Part shown: positions 62,301 to 64,000 of the stretch, in pieces
Position numbering within the stretch: the first letter of the stretch is position 1
Layout: each line of letters begins with the position of its first letter
Source: Chamaea fasciata
Lineage: Eukaryota; Chordata; Aves; Passeriformes; Sylviidae
DNA length: 64,000 nt
Assembly (NCBI GenBank): GCA_029207755.1
Contig: JARCOQ010000005.1
Location: 62,321,414 to 62,385,413, forward strand
Direction of reading: 5' to 3'
Notes under the pieces: model-generated
Database searches by the model: none
What the model saw: only the letters and a program-made list of their open reading frames with translations
What the model was told of the DNA's origin: nothing
Made by a program: the position numbers and the translations under genes

Positions 62301-64000
62301 ATCATACACCTCTTCTGTGTTAAAAAAGAAATAAATTACAAAACAAAGGGCTTCCATCTCTGTCTTTCTTGGGTAAGAAAAAAAAAATCCCTCACCCACC
62401 AGATAATCATATGTCAGACCAGATCCTTTACTGGCTCATAGCTCCATGTAGTGGAAACCGATGTCACCTTTTGTCAGTCATGCTGCATAGACATTAAGCA
62501 GCATAATAAATACAAATTGTAACAGAGACATATTTAATACTTTAGAAAATTAAAAATAGATTGCCTTTCGAGTACTAAAAACCAGCAAAAAGTTAATATA
62601 TGCATCTGCAGATTAGAAAGGCAGTAAGTCAAAAAAAGAATGATAGAGTGAAATAGATGACAATTTTGGCTGCATATTGGGAAGATCAGTAAGACCCAGC
62701 TGAATTTTGTGATGAAATCTTTACTTCCATTGGATTTAACACTGTGAGAATTAATTCAGACCTCAGTCACATAAATGCCGTGGAAGCAAGCACACTAATT
62801 TGAGAAATTACCGCCCCATGGCAGGAGTTACTATCCACCCAGTTCATCTTGGAGTCCAGCTATCCGGGTTAGCTGCAGCCCTCTCCACTGCTCCTCTGCA
62901 ATGGCTGTATGGAGAGTGAGAGGGACAGTAAGTCACCATAAAGCCTGTTAATATAGCTCATGGAAAAGTACTGAAGAGATGATAGCAATAATTTCTTAAA
63001 TCACTCCAAACAAAATTGTCAGGACATCACTTTATAGCTCCAAAAGCATCCAGTAAATGGGACATTTACAGATAATCTGTTCTAATCTCTAAAAAAGGTA
63101 AATCCTTTGGTAGCAGTGAGGGCAGATTTGTGCAAGGTTCCGTCCAGTATCTCACTTTAGCTTCCACCTCTGCCCTTTTAGAAAGCAGAACTGATCTTCC
63201 TTCTCCATGATTCTTTTCTGGAGGTGCACAAACATTGTACTCGCTTATAAAATCCAATTGTGTAGTCCCAGACAGATCTGCCTAGGATTTACTCTTCACA
63301 AAGAAAAGATAATGTAAGATGGCTCTGAATAAGCCTTCCAATATCATCTGTGCACAGATTCTTTTTTTCAAATGTATCCTAAATAACTCGTATTTTAATC
63401 CATCCAATTTTGGTCATCTTCTATTACAGTGTCATAAGTGACCCCGAGTTATTTCTTAACTCCTCACTTCATTAGCACTACTTTTAGCTTGGAGCTACAC
63501 TTGCTTCCTATCACCTCCTAAGTGCTTTCAGAAATAAACTTGTTCTTGACATGATTGTTTTCTGTCTAATTTGTAAGATTTTTCTCTCTGTGTTCAACAC
63601 TGCAAGATACTGATGGTCAATTGTACTTTGCAAACTGGAACAAGAAATGTAAGGATCATTTTCAGTGGTACTTACCTACTCAAAGAACAAAAAAGAGCAG
63701 AACACAAGACCCCCTCTATAACATGTGAAATGCTAGTTTCTGTCCTTCTAGAGTAAGACATGACCTTCTGATTGAATTCAAAGCTTTTATTCTGTCACTT
63801 AGCCCATTAGTTGCACGAGGAAACAAATCCAAGGCATAGATCAGATTCTGGGACAATTTTCTCATTAAATTCATTTTTTATCACCCCATGAAGAGCAACT
63901 CAGCTCCTGTCTTCCCATGAAAGGAAAATAAACAGTTTCTCATTTAAGCTTACAAGATCAATGCTGCAAGGAAGTGAATTGTGTGAGTATATCTGCACTA

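Noticed and set aside
62810..62945. GC-richer segment with splice-like ends, considered as the missing upstream LARGE1 exon
   Set aside because: The minus-strand translation does not resemble LARGE1 residues before Gly263 and lacks the DTD motif.

Overview
This window looks like a piece of bird nuclear genome lying wholly inside one large gene. The DNA is AT-rich and intron-dominated. It carries several chicken-repeat-1 (CR1) LINE fragments, including copies with the typical CR1 3' tail, plus old MIR-type SINE remnants. It shows no prokaryotic gene organisation and no Alu or L1. CR1 is shared with other reptiles, so 'bird' is a strong inference rather than a proof. I cannot name the species.

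The gene is LARGE1 (LARGE xylosyl- and glucuronyltransferase 1), transcribed from the minus strand. It encodes the Golgi enzyme that builds the xylose-glucuronate polymer (matriglycan) on alpha-dystroglycan. Seven internal coding exons are present, in transcript order from right to left: 49936-50040, 34882-34994, 33252-33377, 24107-24262, 13909-14072, 9292-9570 and 2398-2544. All have GT/AG boundaries and join in one unbroken frame. Together they give 1090 coding bases, or 362 complete codons plus a split codon at each end. They correspond to about residues 264-625 of the 756-residue human protein (numbering anchored on the DXD motifs). They cover most of the xylosyltransferase (GT8) domain downstream of its DXD motif, the linker, and the first part of the glucuronyltransferase (GT49) domain with its DID metal-binding motif. 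The start of the gene, the first DXD exon and the C-terminal exons lie outside the window.

The other 98% is intron, with intron lengths of roughly 1.5 to 15 kb plus two partial introns at the edges. I see no second gene. The other open frames are short and match nothing I recognise. Introns hold CR1 fragments (about 7.9, 14.9, 32.2, 42.8-43.8 and 57.6 kb, with more doubtful ones at 21.8 and 40.5 kb), MIR-like pieces, short palindromic amniote-type repeats, simple repeats and a few structured stretches.

No undescribed gene system is visible. The most checkable oddities are three. A 47-base segment occurs twice in opposite orientation 4.4 kb apart with one mismatch (42261-42307 and 46757-46803). 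A 12-13 base minisatellite beside one exon has a flank that perfectly complements the first ten bases of that exon's 5' splice site. A G-rich intronic run on the transcribed-sense strand could form a G-quadruplex.
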